Source: Desulfobulbaceae bacterium
GTDB taxonomy: Bacteria; Desulfobacterota; Desulfobulbia; Desulfobulbales; Desulfobulbaceae
Reading direction: 5' to 3'
DNA: 56,220 bases
Assembly: GCA_023544645.1 (NCBI GenBank)
Contig: JAMJFO010000019.1
Span: 1 to 56,220, forward strand
Each line of letters opens with the position of its first letter. The first letter of the stretch is position 1. The notes beneath the pieces are model-generated. The model was not told the DNA's origin and searched no databases. It saw only the letters and a program-made list of their open reading frames with translations. This document shows positions 28,075-37,313 of the stretch, piece by piece. Made by a program: the position numbers and the translations under genes.

Positions 28075-29720
28075 AATGGAAAATTCTCCCGGCATGGTCA
28101 GCGGCGGCTCTCCTGCCGGCAACGATTATTGTCCTGGCCGGCGGCTGTGTCCAACCGGATCGCCTGGCAGTTTTTGAGCAATACCCCGATGCTGACAACT
28201 ATCCGCAGGCCCGCAGCATGGAGCTTCCCCAACAGTTGCAGCCCCAACTGCCCGACCAGCCGGCCATGGAGATGCCGGATGACGGCTTCCTGCGCATATC
28301 GGTGGAGCAGGCGGTTATCCTGGCCCTTCGTCATAACCGCGACCTCCAGGTACAGCAGTACAATCCGGTTATTGCCGGAACCTTTGCCCGGATCGAACGG
28401 GGGATCTATGATCCGGAGCTGTTCGGAGAACTCTACTACAGTGAGGAGCAGGCCACTGAAACCGCCCGCTCCACCGGCACCCAGTTCAGTGTTGAAAGCA
28501 CCGATGCCGGCGGCATCGCCGGCATCCGCCAGCAGCTTCCCACCGGCACCGGCATTGAAGCGACAATCGAACAGGAGCGTTCGGTTTCCAACCGGGCGCC
28601 TGAACAACAGGATGCCAGGGTGGGCCTCACGGTTACCCAGGCCCTGCTGCGCGGTTTCGGACCGGCAGCCAATCTGGTGGACATCCGGCAGGCCGAACTG
28701 GAAACCGCGGCCAGTGTTTATGAACTGCGGGGATTCACCGAGGCTCTCCTGGCCGAGACCGAGATCGCCTACTGGAACTATGTGCTGGCGAAGCAGGAAA
28801 TAACCATTTTTGAACGCTCTCTGGCCATTGCCCAACAGCAGCTGGACGACATAAAGCAGCGAATCGAGGTGGGCACCCTGCCCTCCATCGAATCCGCGGC
28901 CGCCAAAACCGAAGTGGCCCGCCGCGAACAGGCTTTAATCTCTGCCCGAAGCATGCTCGAAGAAAGACGATTGCGCCTCTTGCGGCTGCTTGGCCCGGGT
29001 TTTACCGAAAGAGAGGACCTGCTGATCAATGCCACCAGTGATCCGGACATTCCCGCCCAGCCTGTAAGCGACCTTGCCGATCGCCTGCAGCTTGCCGTGC
29101 AGTCGCGTGCCGATCTCCAGGAAGCCACCCTGCGGCTCAGGCAGAACAGACTGGAAACAATCTTCACCCGCAACGGCCTGCTGCCCAAACTGGATCTTTT
29201 CATTACCCTGGGCAAGACCGGTTTTGCCAATACCTTTGCCGACTCCTTCAAAGAGATGGAAGGCTCCACCTATGATCTGACCGCCGGAGTCCGTTTAAGC
29301 CATTATCTCGGCAACCGCGCCGCAGAAGCCAGGCATCTCGCAGCCCGGGCAAGCCGCAGCCAGGCGTTGGCGGCGGTGCGCAACCTTGAAGAACTGATAG
29401 CCTTTGATGTTCGTCTGGCAGTCAACGATGTCGAGCGTTCCCGCCGGCAGATTTCTGCCAGCCGCATTACCCGCGAACTCCAGGAGCAGACACTCAGCGC
29501 CGAAAAACAACGTTTTGATGTCGGCGCCAGCACGGCTCTGCTGGTGGCCCAGGCCCAGCGTGATTATCTGGCCAGCCAGATTATTGAAGTGGAGGCGGTG
29601 ATCAATTACCGCATCGCCATGGTGCGGCTCTATCTTGCCGAAGGAAGCCTTCTCGAGCGCCGCGGCATCAGGCTCGACCCCGTGGAAGCGGCGCAGATTC
29701 TCACTCGCCGCTCCCCGTGA
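28071..29720 (+). CDS. TolC-family outer-membrane efflux channel lipoprotein
   Basis: A 549-residue outer-membrane factor. The N terminus has a hydrophobic segment ending LAGGC (about residues 22-26), a lipobox as in OprM-type channels. [21 protein letters not shown] starts the first OEP repeat, and the second repeat region has [20 protein letters not shown] and long Ala/Glu-rich helices. A coupled start (ATGA overlap) makes it the third component of the RND system. The region 29721-29979 downstream has no gene or clear terminator hairpin. Confidence 0.9.
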
Positions 29721-29979
29721 AGAACAGGTAAGGCCCGATCTCCGGGACAGTTGTTCAGCGCCTGTTCATCAACGTCTCTTTCCGCCATCTCTGCGCGTGC
29801 GAAAAACCAGGCCTTTCGACTTTTTATTGATCCAGCAGGACATGGGCAATTGACAGGAATGACTGGAATTTGTATATCTGGAAAAATGAAAAATTACAGT
29901 GACCGATACTGCTGTAATTTTATGGACCCCGGATAAGCGTTGCCGGTCCCATTGTTCATCTTTTCAAACAGGCGGTATA

Positions 29980-30480
29980 ATGAACGGCTTGCCTGCTCTA
30001 TTTCTCAAAAACACCCGGTTACTCCTTGCCCCTGCTTTCTTCATTGCCGCCGTCCTCCACTTCGCGGTATCCCTTGGCGCTCAGGAAAACAGCCCTCCGC
30101 GCTATGTCGGTTCCGCTGCCTGTGAGCCCTGCCACCAGGAAGAATATGCAAGCTTCATCCAGTACGCAAAAAAAAGTAAATCATTCCAAAGCATTGAACG
30201 TCTGCAGCATGGCCTGAGCCGGGAAGACCTGAAAAAATGCTACACCTGCCATACAACAGGCTATGGCCGACCCGGTGGTTTTACCAGTGTCGAAGAAACC
30301 CCGGAACTGAAGAACGCCGGGTGCGAAGTCTGCCACGGCCCGGGTGAAATCCATATTGAATCCGGAGATATTGATGCTGTAAAAAGGGAGGTGACCAGAG
30401 AAGATTGCGAAGCCTGCCATATTTCGGAACGGGTCAAAGCCTTCAGGTACAAGCCCCTTATTCATGGCGGGGGGCATTGA
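29980..30480 (+). CDS. Secreted tetrahaem cytochrome c
   Basis: A 166-residue protein from ATG 29980 (AGGCGG about 5 bases upstream); an upstream in-frame start adds 27 unlikely residues. The signal segment is residues 13-35 (LLAPAFFIAAVLHFAVSLGA). Four CXXCH motifs occur: CEPCH, CYTCH, CEVCH and CEACH, in the spacing of cytochrome c554-like 'GSxxCxxCHxxxY' proteins (YVGSAACEPCHQEEYASF). It ends with a TGA one base before the start of a hybrid kinase gene, so the two are translationally linked. It could feed electrons or haem state to the kinase, which also has a haem motif (inference). Confidence 0.87.
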   Translation: MNGLPALFLKNTRLLLAPAFFIAAVLHFAVSLGAQENSPPRYVGSAACEPCHQEEYASFIQYAKKSKSFQSIERLQHGLSREDLKKCYTCHTTGYGRPGGFTSVEETPELKNAGCEVCHGPGEIHIESGDIDAVKREVTREDCEACHISERVKAFRYKPLIHGGGH

Positions 30481-30481
30481 C

Positions 30482-33400
30482 ATGTATTCTCTTCCGGACC
30501 TGATCAGAAAACACCTGGACCTGAAAATCCTGATCGTCCTCACCATTGCCGTGGCCCTGGTGATGGGAGCCGTCATCAGCCTCAGCATCAAAAACCAGCG
30601 CCAACAGATCCGCAAGACAATGACCGAATACGGTCACGAGCTCAAATCCCTCGCCTATGCGGGGATCAAGAATCCCATGTCGGTGGGAGACAGCGCTTCG
30701 GTGGAACAGCAGCTTCTCGATATCAGGGATCAACTGCATGGCACCGAAATAGTGATCTGCGACTTCAAGCAGCGGATTGTCTTTGCCACCCATGCCGATA
30801 GAATCAACACCCCGGTTTCGCAATTCCTTCACAACCCGCAAGCTGTGGAGGCCCTTGACAACCTTCTCCAAACCGGAGACCCTGCCTTTGAGTTTCCATT
30901 CGAGGAGGAGGTGGACGGCAGACAATACCTGATTACCATCCACAGCATCCTCAATGAGAAAGAATGCCATCACTGCCACGGAGAAAGCAGAAAGGTGCTG
31001 GGCGGTCTGCTGACCAGGCATTCCACGGACAGCACCTACGCCACCATCGCCACACTGCGGAACAGGACCATTGCCGTCAGCGTTGCCGGCATCGGGGTCA
31101 TTATCCTTCTCGTCTACGTTATGCTTTCCAGGCTGGTTACCAGACCGGTGACCGAACTGGCAGCCAAGGCGGAACAGCTTGCCCAGGGCGATCTTGCCGT
31201 ATCCGTTCCCGTGCGGACCAGTGATGCCATCGGCATCCTCGGCAACTCCTTCAACTCCATGGTGCTTAGCATCCGGGACCAGATCGAGTTTGCCAACAGC
31301 CTGAAAGAAGCAATCGTCGATCCCCTGTTCATTGTCGATCTCGATATGGTTGTTGTCTATATGAATGAAGCATGTGCCCAGCTCACCGGCTTCACCCAGG
31401 AAGAAACAGCAGGAAAGCTGACCTGCCGTGAAATTTTTCATAGCGATATCTGTGATATAAACTGCCCTGTTCAGCACTGTTTCAGCGATGGAAACCCTGT
31501 AAAAGGCATCACGACAACAATTGTCGCCAGGAACGGGGAAGAGATTCCCATCATGACCAGCGCCAGCGCCCTGAAAGATGCCGGCGGCAGGATTGTCGGC
31601 GCCGTGGAAGTCTGCAAGGACATAAGCAGTGTTCTTGAGGCCGAGAGGCTGCAGTATGTCAGGAAAACCGCCGAACATGAGGAAGAACAGCGCAAATATC
31701 TGGAAAAGAGAGCAGCAGCCCTGCTGGATGTCCTTGCCCGGGCTTCCGAGGGCAACCTCAAGGTGCGGGTCGAACCCGCCGGCCAAGAAGGGGTAATGGA
31801 CAAACTTGCCCATCACACCAACCACATGCTGGACAACCTGGAAAAACTCTACGACAAAATATCCTCTTTCAGCAGGGAACTGGAACTCGAAGTGGCCAAA
31901 CGCACCATGATGCTCCGGGAGCGTACGCTCCTGCTGGAAAAGGCCAACCGGGACCTGAGGGAGCTTGACCGGCTCAAATCATCGTTCCTTGCCAACATGT
32001 CGCATGAACTGCGCACACCGATGAATTCGATTATCGGCTACACCGACCTCCTGCTGGACCGTGTGGACGGCGATATCAACGAGGAGCAGGAAAAAAGTCT
32101 GCAGAAGGTCGCCAACAATTCCAAACACCTGCTGCAACTTATCAATGATATCCTTGATATGTCGAAAATTGAATCAGGTAAAATCGAACTGGCTCCCCAG
32201 GAGACGGATATCAGGCAACTGATTGAAACCACTGCTACCACCTTCAAACCGGCCATTGAAAAGAAAAATCTGACCCTGACCTTTAATTTCAACGATGACC
32301 TGCAGCCGGTTTTCGTTGATGATGACAAAACCCGGCAGATTCTCAACAATCTGCTGTCCAATGCTGTCAAGTTCACCGACCAAGGCGGCATAACCATCCA
32401 TGCCCGCCCCTCCGTACTGGGTATTAAACCTGGCGAGCAGCCCCTGTTTATGGAGATCTGTGTTGAAGATACCGGGATCGGCATCAAGCAGGAGGACAGG
32501 GACAAGCTTTTTGACAAGTTCAGCCAGATTGATGTTTCCAGTATCCGTCAGTATGAGGGCACCGGCCTGGGGCTCAGCATCGCCAGAGGCCTGGTTGTCC
32601 TGCACAAGGGCGTCATCTGGGTGCAAAGCGAGTTTGGCAAAGGCACCAGGATGTGCTTCACCCTGCCGGTGAAAAAAGAGCTCTTTGACAAGCCGGCCCG
32701 GCCGGTGCTGGAACCGGTCATGGCGGAAAAACTGGCCGAGTACTTCAATAAACCGGAGGAAACCTTTCTTGATGAACCAACCTACGGAGGCAAATCAATC
32801 CACTGCTGGGAATACACTCACTGCGGCCAGACAAGCTGTCCCGCGTATGAAAGCGATGAGCATCGATGCTGGCTGATACCCGGTACGCACTGCAAGGGAA
32901 CCTCTGTGGCTACATGTCCGGAAAAAGTCGAATTCTGCAAAGCGTGCGAGGTGATTGAACAGTTGATCCTCGGTGAGGATGATGCGCAGGCAGAGCTTAT
33001 CCCGGACACCAATATACAAAATCCGGGACAGAAATCCGTGCTGGTGATTGATGATAATCCCGAGGTGATTGAGCTGATACGCAAGAACATCGGTGAGGAT
33101 TATAACGTCATTGGCCTGCTGAACAGCGAAGAAGCCGTTGACCGGGCCCTTGAAATCCGTCCCGATATCATCACCCTGGACATCATGATGCCCCGCAGAA
33201 ACGGATGGCAGGTTTTACGGGATTTGAAGAATACTCAGGAAATCCAGGATATCCCGGTGATCATTCTCTCAATTGTTGATGAAAAGAATATTGGTTTCAG
33301 CCTGGGGGCGACGGAATACATTGTCAAGCCGTTCGATAAAACAATTTTGCTGCACAAGCTGAAAAACCTGGAAAAACTTGCCAGGATCAAAAAGGTTCTT

Positions 33401-33760
33401 GTCGTTGACCATGAGGAAGCAACCAGGGACCTCATGGACGATGTTCTCAGCAAAGCCGGATGCGATACGACCGTCAAGGCTGACAGCGCTCAAGCCCTTG
33501 CCGCGATCAATGACGAAAAATTTGATCTTATTATCCTCAACCTCATCACGCCTGATCCGGGCGCTGAATTTGATCTCATCGGACAGATCAAAACAAATGA
33601 AAAGACAAAGGATATTCCCTTTATCCTGATAACGGAGGGGGATTTGAGCCCGGAGGAAATCGCCAGGCTGAACGGCGGCATCCAGGCGATACTCAACAAG
33701 GGACTGCTGACCGAGGCAGATCTCCTGGAAGAACTTAAAAAAATAATCGGTAAAATGTAA
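30482..33760 (+). CDS. Hybrid histidine kinase with periplasmic haem motif, PAS, Cys-rich module and two receivers
   Basis: A 1092-residue protein from ATG 30482; ATG 30464 would add six residues and overlap the cytochrome gene. Order: TM1 about 13-36; periplasmic domain with CHHCH at 162-166 (haem-attachment motif); TM2 about 197-215; HAMP; PAS about 280-390 with cysteines (CREIFHSDICDINCPVQHC); coiled coil; HisKA (FLANMSHELRTPMNSIIGY); HATPase (DTGIGI, GTGLGLSIARG). A cysteine-rich module about 780-835 (HCWEYTHCGQTSCPAYES, GTHCKGTS) resembles the 'two-CW' domain. Two receivers follow; the first has ITLDIMMPRRNGW, while the second has Asn in place of the phospho-Asp (IILNLITPD) and is probably inactive. 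It should sense periplasmic redox or gas through haem (inference). Confidence 0.9.
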   Translation: MYSLPDLIRKHLDLKILIVLTIAVALVMGAVISLSIKNQRQQIRKTMTEYGHELKSLAYAGIKNPMSVGDSASVEQQLLDIRDQLHGTEIVICDFKQRIVFATHADRINTPVSQFLHNPQAVEALDNLLQTGDPAFEFPFEEEVDGRQYLITIHSILNEKECHHCHGESRKVLGGLLTRHSTDSTYATIATLRNRTIAVSVAGIGVIILLVYVMLSRLVTRPVTELAAKAEQLAQGDLAVSVPVRTSDAIGILGNSFNSMVLSIRDQIEFANSLKEAIVDPLFIVDLDMVVVYMNEACAQLTGFTQEETAGKLTCREIFHSDICDINCPVQHCFSDGNPVKGITTTIVARNGEEIPIMTSASALKDAGGRIVGAVEVCKDISSVLEAERLQYVRKTAEHEEEQRKYLEKRAAALLDVLARASEGNLKVRVEPAGQEGVMDKLAHHTNHMLDNLEKLYDKISSFSRELELEVAKRTMMLRERTLLLEKANRDLRELDRLKSSFLANMSHELRTPMNSIIGYTDLLLDRVDGDINEEQEKSLQKVANNSKHLLQLINDILDMSKIESGKIELAPQETDIRQLIETTATTFKPAIEKKNLTLTFNFNDDLQPVFVDDDKTRQILNNLLSNAVKFTDQGGITIHARPSVLGIKPGEQPLFMEICVEDTGIGIKQEDRDKLFDKFSQIDVSSIRQYEGTGLGLSIARGLVVLHKGVIWVQSEFGKGTRMCFTLPVKKELFDKPARPVLEPVMAEKLAEYFNKPEETFLDEPTYGGKSIHCWEYTHCGQTSCPAYESDEHRCWLIPGTHCKGTSVATCPEKVEFCKACEVIEQLILGEDDAQAELIPDTNIQNPGQKSVLVIDDNPEVIELIRKNIGEDYNVIGLLNSEEAVDRALEIRPDIITLDIMMPRRNGWQVLRDLKNTQEIQDIPVIILSIVDEKNIGFSLGATEYIVKPFDKTILLHKLKNLEKLARIKKVLVVDHEEATRDLMDDVLSKAGCDTTVKADSAQALAAINDEKFDLIILNLITPDPGAEFDLIGQIKTNEKTKDIPFILITEGDLSPEEIARLNGGIQAILNKGLLTEADLLEELKKIIGKM

Positions 33761-33771
33761 GAAGCAACGCA

Positions 33772-34173
33772 ATGGAAGAAAAAAAAGAAAACTTGAAAAA
33801 GATCCTGATAGTCGACGACAACAGGGACAGCCGCGAACTAGTGATAAAAATTTTGCAGGGGAAAGGGCATCAGCTCTGTGAAGCCGTTGACGGGGAGGAC
33901 GCCCTGGAAAAAGTCGCAGCAGAGCAGCCGGACCTCATCCTGATGGATATTTCACTCCCCAAAATGGATGGATATGAAGCGACCCGCCGGCTGAAAAGTG
34001 ACGAGAGATTTGCCTCGATCCCGGTCATTGCCCTCACGGCCCATGCCATGAAAGGCGACAGGGAGAAGGCGCTCGCGGCCGGTTGTGAAGACTATATCTC
34101 CAAGCCAATCAATGTGCGTGAGTTTTATGACCGTATAAGGGTTTTTCTGGTGAATCCTGCTGAAAACCATTAA
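33772..34173 (+). CDS. CheY-like single-domain response regulator
   Basis: A 133-residue stand-alone receiver. ILIVDDNRDS gives the acidic pair, ILMDISLPKMDGYEA the phospho-acceptor Asp, VIALTAHAM the Thr switch and YISKPIN the lysine. There is no output domain, so it likely shuttles phosphate or acts by protein contact. It follows the hybrid kinase by 11 bases and precedes another receiver-kinase by about 45 bases, so it fits as a middle step of the same phosphorelay (inference). Confidence 0.92.
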   Translation: MEEKKENLKKILIVDDNRDSRELVIKILQGKGHQLCEAVDGEDALEKVAAEQPDLILMDISLPKMDGYEATRRLKSDERFASIPVIALTAHAMKGDREKALAAGCEDYISKPINVREFYDRIRVFLVNPAENH

Positions 34174-34217
34174 ACGGTTTTAATGGCAAAGAATTGTCCG
34201 CATCCGGGATCGTGCCT

Positions 34218-35300
34218 GTGGAAAAGAAAATAAAAATTATGATCGTCGACGACAATGTTGACACGGTCGAACTGCTGACAAAACGATTTACGGCCCAGGG
34301 ATACGATACCGCCGCCGCCTATGACGGGGAGCAGGCCCTGAAAATGGTACGGGAATGCCTGCCTGATCTTATCATCCTGGACATAATGATGCCGAAAATC
34401 GACGGCTACGAGGTTTGCCGGCAGCTCAAGGAGGATGAGAGCACGAAACATATTCCCATCCTGATGCTGACCGCAAAGAGTCAGGTTCCGGAAAAGGTCA
34501 AGGGCCTGGACACCGGCGCCGACGGATACCTTACCAAGCCCTTTGATTATAATGAACTGGCGGCAAGGGTAAGATCACAGCTTGCCCGAAAAGACGCCAG
34601 CATGCAGCTGGCACAGAAGGAAAAACTCGCGGCATTGGACCAGATGGTGGACGAGGTCTCCCATGAGGTCCGCAATCCCCTTGTAACCATAGGCGGCCTG
34701 GTGCGGCGTATGGCTAAAAATCTGGCGGAAGATGATCCGAACCGGAAATATATCGCCATTATCCTGGAAAATGTCGCTTCCCTGGAAAAAATGGTCAGCC
34801 AGCTGGTCGCCCTGAAGACTTCTGTTGCCTCAACCCCTCGGCCGGCGGATATGAATGAAATCGTCAGTCTGGCCCTGGCCCGCTTCGAAGAACAAATACA
34901 AGCAAACAGGATCAGCGTTACCACCCGTTTCATGGAAAAACCGCCCTTGATTCCGGTTGATCATGCCAATCTCGTTACTGCCATCGCCAACATTATTGAA
35001 AACAGTATCGAGGCCATGGAAAACAGTTCCCGGAAAGAGCTCTCCATTGCCACCCGAACGGACACCAATTTTTTTGTAATAGAAATCGCCGATTCCGGCC
35101 GAGGAATTGCCCACGATACCATGAACAGCATTTATGATCCTTTTTTTACTTCCAAAACATATGGTCCGGGTCTCGGGTTAACCTTTGCCCTGAAAACCAT
35201 ACAGAGCCACAACGGCACGATTTCCTCGCAAAGCGAGGTGGACGAAGGCACCTCTTTTACAATCCGCCTCCCCCTGAAATCCGGGATTTCCGCAATATGA
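34218..35300 (+). CDS. Receiver-histidine kinase (REC-HisKA-HATPase), cytoplasmic
   Basis: A 360-residue protein from GTG 34218 (MEKKIKIMIVDD; GGGA 8 bases upstream); TTG 34194 and GTG 34212 are alternative in-frame starts. The receiver (about 1-120) has IMIVDDN, LIILDIMMPKIDGYE and YLTKPFDY. A short coiled linker precedes HisKA with VDEVSHEVRNPLVTIGGLV, then HATPase with NIIENSIEAME, DSGRGI and GPGLGLTFALK. There are no transmembrane segments. Kinases that begin with a receiver are usually controlled by an upstream kinase, here probably the haem-motif hybrid kinase two genes before. No DNA-binding partner is encoded nearby. The 129 bases after it hold nothing notable. Confidence 0.9.
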   Translation: MEKKIKIMIVDDNVDTVELLTKRFTAQGYDTAAAYDGEQALKMVRECLPDLIILDIMMPKIDGYEVCRQLKEDESTKHIPILMLTAKSQVPEKVKGLDTGADGYLTKPFDYNELAARVRSQLARKDASMQLAQKEKLAALDQMVDEVSHEVRNPLVTIGGLVRRMAKNLAEDDPNRKYIAIILENVASLEKMVSQLVALKTSVASTPRPADMNEIVSLALARFEEQIQANRISVTTRFMEKPPLIPVDHANLVTAIANIIENSIEAMENSSRKELSIATRTDTNFFVIEIADSGRGIAHDTMNSIYDPFFTSKTYGPGLGLTFALKTIQSHNGTISSQSEVDEGTSFTIRLPLKSGISAI

Positions 35301-35429
35301 TCTATTAAACAATTCGTCATCCATACTTCCTGCGGGATTGAATCTTTTCAGAAACTTGAGTAGTTATAGAGTGTTGAGCCTATTCCCGAAAATTCGGGCA
35401 TTCAATAACCAGCCGACTGGAAATGATAT

Positions 35430-36311
35430 ATGATTCTGCAACCGATGGAGAATGGGAAAAGATGCCGAGCGGCGTTACTGGAGAACGACGCGGAAACGGT
35501 GTATGACGTTACTTTTGATGTCTGTGCCAACCCCACCTGCACCTGCAATGTAGTGCATATAAACCTGACTCCCATACCGGATGGACACGGGATGGGTGAA
35601 CCGGCCCCGACTCGGACGGTGCCGGTTGATGTCGAGCGGAGAAAACCGGCGGACAAGGGTGAAGTGAAAAAACGCGGACCGGCGCGGGATTTTGCCAAGA
35701 AACTCATCAAACTGATGGACGAGGAGGATTTCCAGTTTCTGCTCACTCGGTACCTCGCCGCCAAAAAACACCGGACCGACACGGCCCGGCCGGAAGATAT
35801 CAACGCCTGGTTCGAGTATGACAAAATCGAGGAAGAGGGATTGCTGACCGCCTACAAGGACATCCTCCCCTATGCGGAACTGTTTCTGGTGTCCCTGGAT
35901 GGCGAAGAGTGCGCGGTCCTTGATCTGTATTGCCTCAAAAACGGCTGTTCCTGTACCGAAACCGGCCTGAATATTTATCGGATCAAACCTGGGGGGGCGG
36001 CACTCGGTCGGGAGATCGTCTGCTTTTTTGTCGATTACCGGAAAAAAAAGTGGCAGCCCGCCGATTCGATCGGCACCGGAAAAGGATGGATCGATCAGCA
36101 AACGGCCCGGCAGGCCATCGAGGAGCAGATTCCGTCAATCTACGCGCGGATGAAAGAGCGGCATGGCAGGCTGACAAAGATTTACAGCCATTGCCGCCGT
36201 AAACAACTGGGCATCGGGGACGGACCGGCACAGGCCGTCAAGATCGGCCGGAACGCCCCCTGCCCATGCGGCAGCGGCCGGAAATACAAGAAATGCTGCC
36301 AGGGAAAGTAA
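35430..36311 (+). CDS. SEC-C motif protein of unknown function
   Basis: A 293-residue soluble protein. The C terminus IGRNAPCPCGSGRKYKKCC is a textbook SEC-C zinc-binding motif, as at the end of SecA and many uncharacterised proteins. The N-terminal part has a second cysteine group (CANPTCTCNVVHINL) and the middle another (LKNGCSCTET), so a larger metal-binding fold is possible. The central part has no recognised catalytic motif. It stands alone between the phosphorelay genes and a run of gene remnants. Function unknown. Confidence 0.8.
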   Translation: MILQPMENGKRCRAALLENDAETVYDVTFDVCANPTCTCNVVHINLTPIPDGHGMGEPAPTRTVPVDVERRKPADKGEVKKRGPARDFAKKLIKLMDEEDFQFLLTRYLAAKKHRTDTARPEDINAWFEYDKIEEEGLLTAYKDILPYAELFLVSLDGEECAVLDLYCLKNGCSCTETGLNIYRIKPGGAALGREIVCFFVDYRKKKWQPADSIGTGKGWIDQQTARQAIEEQIPSIYARMKERHGRLTKIYSHCRRKQLGIGDGPAQAVKIGRNAPCPCGSGRKYKKCCQGK

Positions 36312-36347
36312 TTGATGACCAAGGAGTTTGTTTTATGAGCGAGACCC

Positions 36348-36515
36348 GTGTTGGAGAACCATGGATATCTGTCATGGTTTGCCTGCTTCCGCAAAGATCC
36401 GCCATTTGAGCCGCTCCCGGTCAAAAAGAAGAACAAGGCGCAGAAGAAAAAGGAAAAAAAGAACCGCACCAGAAACAAGCTGGCGAACAAAATCCGTAAG
36501 AAAAACCGGCGGTGA
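36348..36515 (+). CDS. Possible small basic protein, maybe frameshifted
   Basis: From GTG 36348 the frame encodes 55 residues: MLENHGYLSWFACFRKDPPF, then a Lys/Arg-rich tail ending KKNRR. Just upstream, AAGGAG at 36321-36326 serves an ATG at 36335 in another frame, and ATG 36315 begins MTKEFVL in the frame of the 55-residue ORF before a TGA. Small indels near 36334-36350 would join these into one protein of about 68 residues. Either a decayed or a mis-assembled small gene, or chance. It is not recognised. Confidence 0.3.
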   Translation: MLENHGYLSWFACFRKDPPFEPLPVKKKNKAQKKKEKKNRTRNKLANKIRKKNRR

Positions 36516-36625
36516 TTTGACCGACAAGCCGGAAGGCAAGAATTTTTTTTCACGCGAAGGCGCGAAGTTTTGAAAAATCCGGCTTAAACCCTTCGCGGGC
36601 ATCGCATGACATGAGGTTGGCCTAA

Positions 36626-36919
36626 AAGGGAGATTTCCGGATTCATTACAGCGCCACGGAATCATACGAGCCGGACTTTGTGGTTGAGACAGAAAACGGA
36701 AAGCTCCTGTGCGAACCCAAGCGGCGAAGCGAGATGGATGACAAGACGGTGCTTGCCAAGGCCGAGGCAGCAGCAGTCTGGTGTGAACACGCCTCCAGAC
36801 ATGCCGAGGATATTGACGGAAAGAAATGGCAATATCTTCTCATCCCTCACGATGTTATATCGGTACAGATGACCGTGGACGGCTTGATTGCGGGTTGTCT
36901 GTTTGCAGGGACTATGTAG
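36626..36919 (+). pseudogene. C-terminal remnant of a type III restriction endonuclease subunit (Res-like)
   Basis: The frame from 36626 reads RIHYSATESYEPDFVVET, LCEPKRRSEMDDKTVLAKAE, AAVWCEHAS and WQYLLIPHDVIS, ending TAG 36919. The order YEPDFVVET, EPKRRxEMxDxxVxAKAxAAxxWC and YLLIPHxxI is typical of the end of type III restriction (Res) and related DEAD-box proteins; PDF...E..K is the PD-(D/E)XK-like nuclease core. Helicase domains are absent, so only the last about 95 codons survive. No Mod partner is present. Confidence 0.65.
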
Positions 36920-37313
36920 GAGTCAGAAGTTAACTTGAATTTGTCAGCCGGTTCACCGGGGTCGGGCATGACTGGCAAGAAACCAGTTTAAGGAATCAAG
37001 GCAAGCTATCACAGGCACCGAATCTGCTTTGTCAGAGGCCAGTGCGTGTACCTGTGAACGCCTACAGACTCTGGTGCAAGACCAAAACGTGGTTACTTCG
37101 CCCCCTCTTTTTTTGACTATCCGTTCTTTAATCCTGTATAATAATATAGTTAGCCTTTCTTGAAAGAGGAAGAGACTACAGCCAAATCAGCGTAAAGGCA
37201 GATGCGTAAAGCTGCGAGTCTTCTTCAGACAAGCGGGTTGTCGCATTACTTTTTCTCAACAGCCGGCGGCAGGGATATGACAGCCTGTTTCCGCTAATGG
37301 CGAAGGCGCGCAT
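36920..37313. other. Intergenic region without a recognised gene
   Basis: About 390 bases between the restriction remnant and the ATP-grasp gene. No ORF with a credible start, no hairpin terminator and no similarity was seen. A TTGACT...TATAAT-like pair around 37111-37145 could be a promoter, but the spacing is poor. Confidence 0.4.

Noticed and set aside
30458-31825. 455-codon antisense ORF over the hybrid kinase
   Set aside because: The opposite strand has transmembrane, HAMP and PAS motifs; this frame has none.
34194-34217. TTG start for the REC-kinase
   Set aside because: The eight residues added are not receiver sequence, and GTG 34218 has a better-placed purine-rich site.
36335-36410. 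ATG with a good AAGGAG site encoding 24 residues
   Set aside because: Too short with no similarity; treated as part of the possibly frameshifted small gene.
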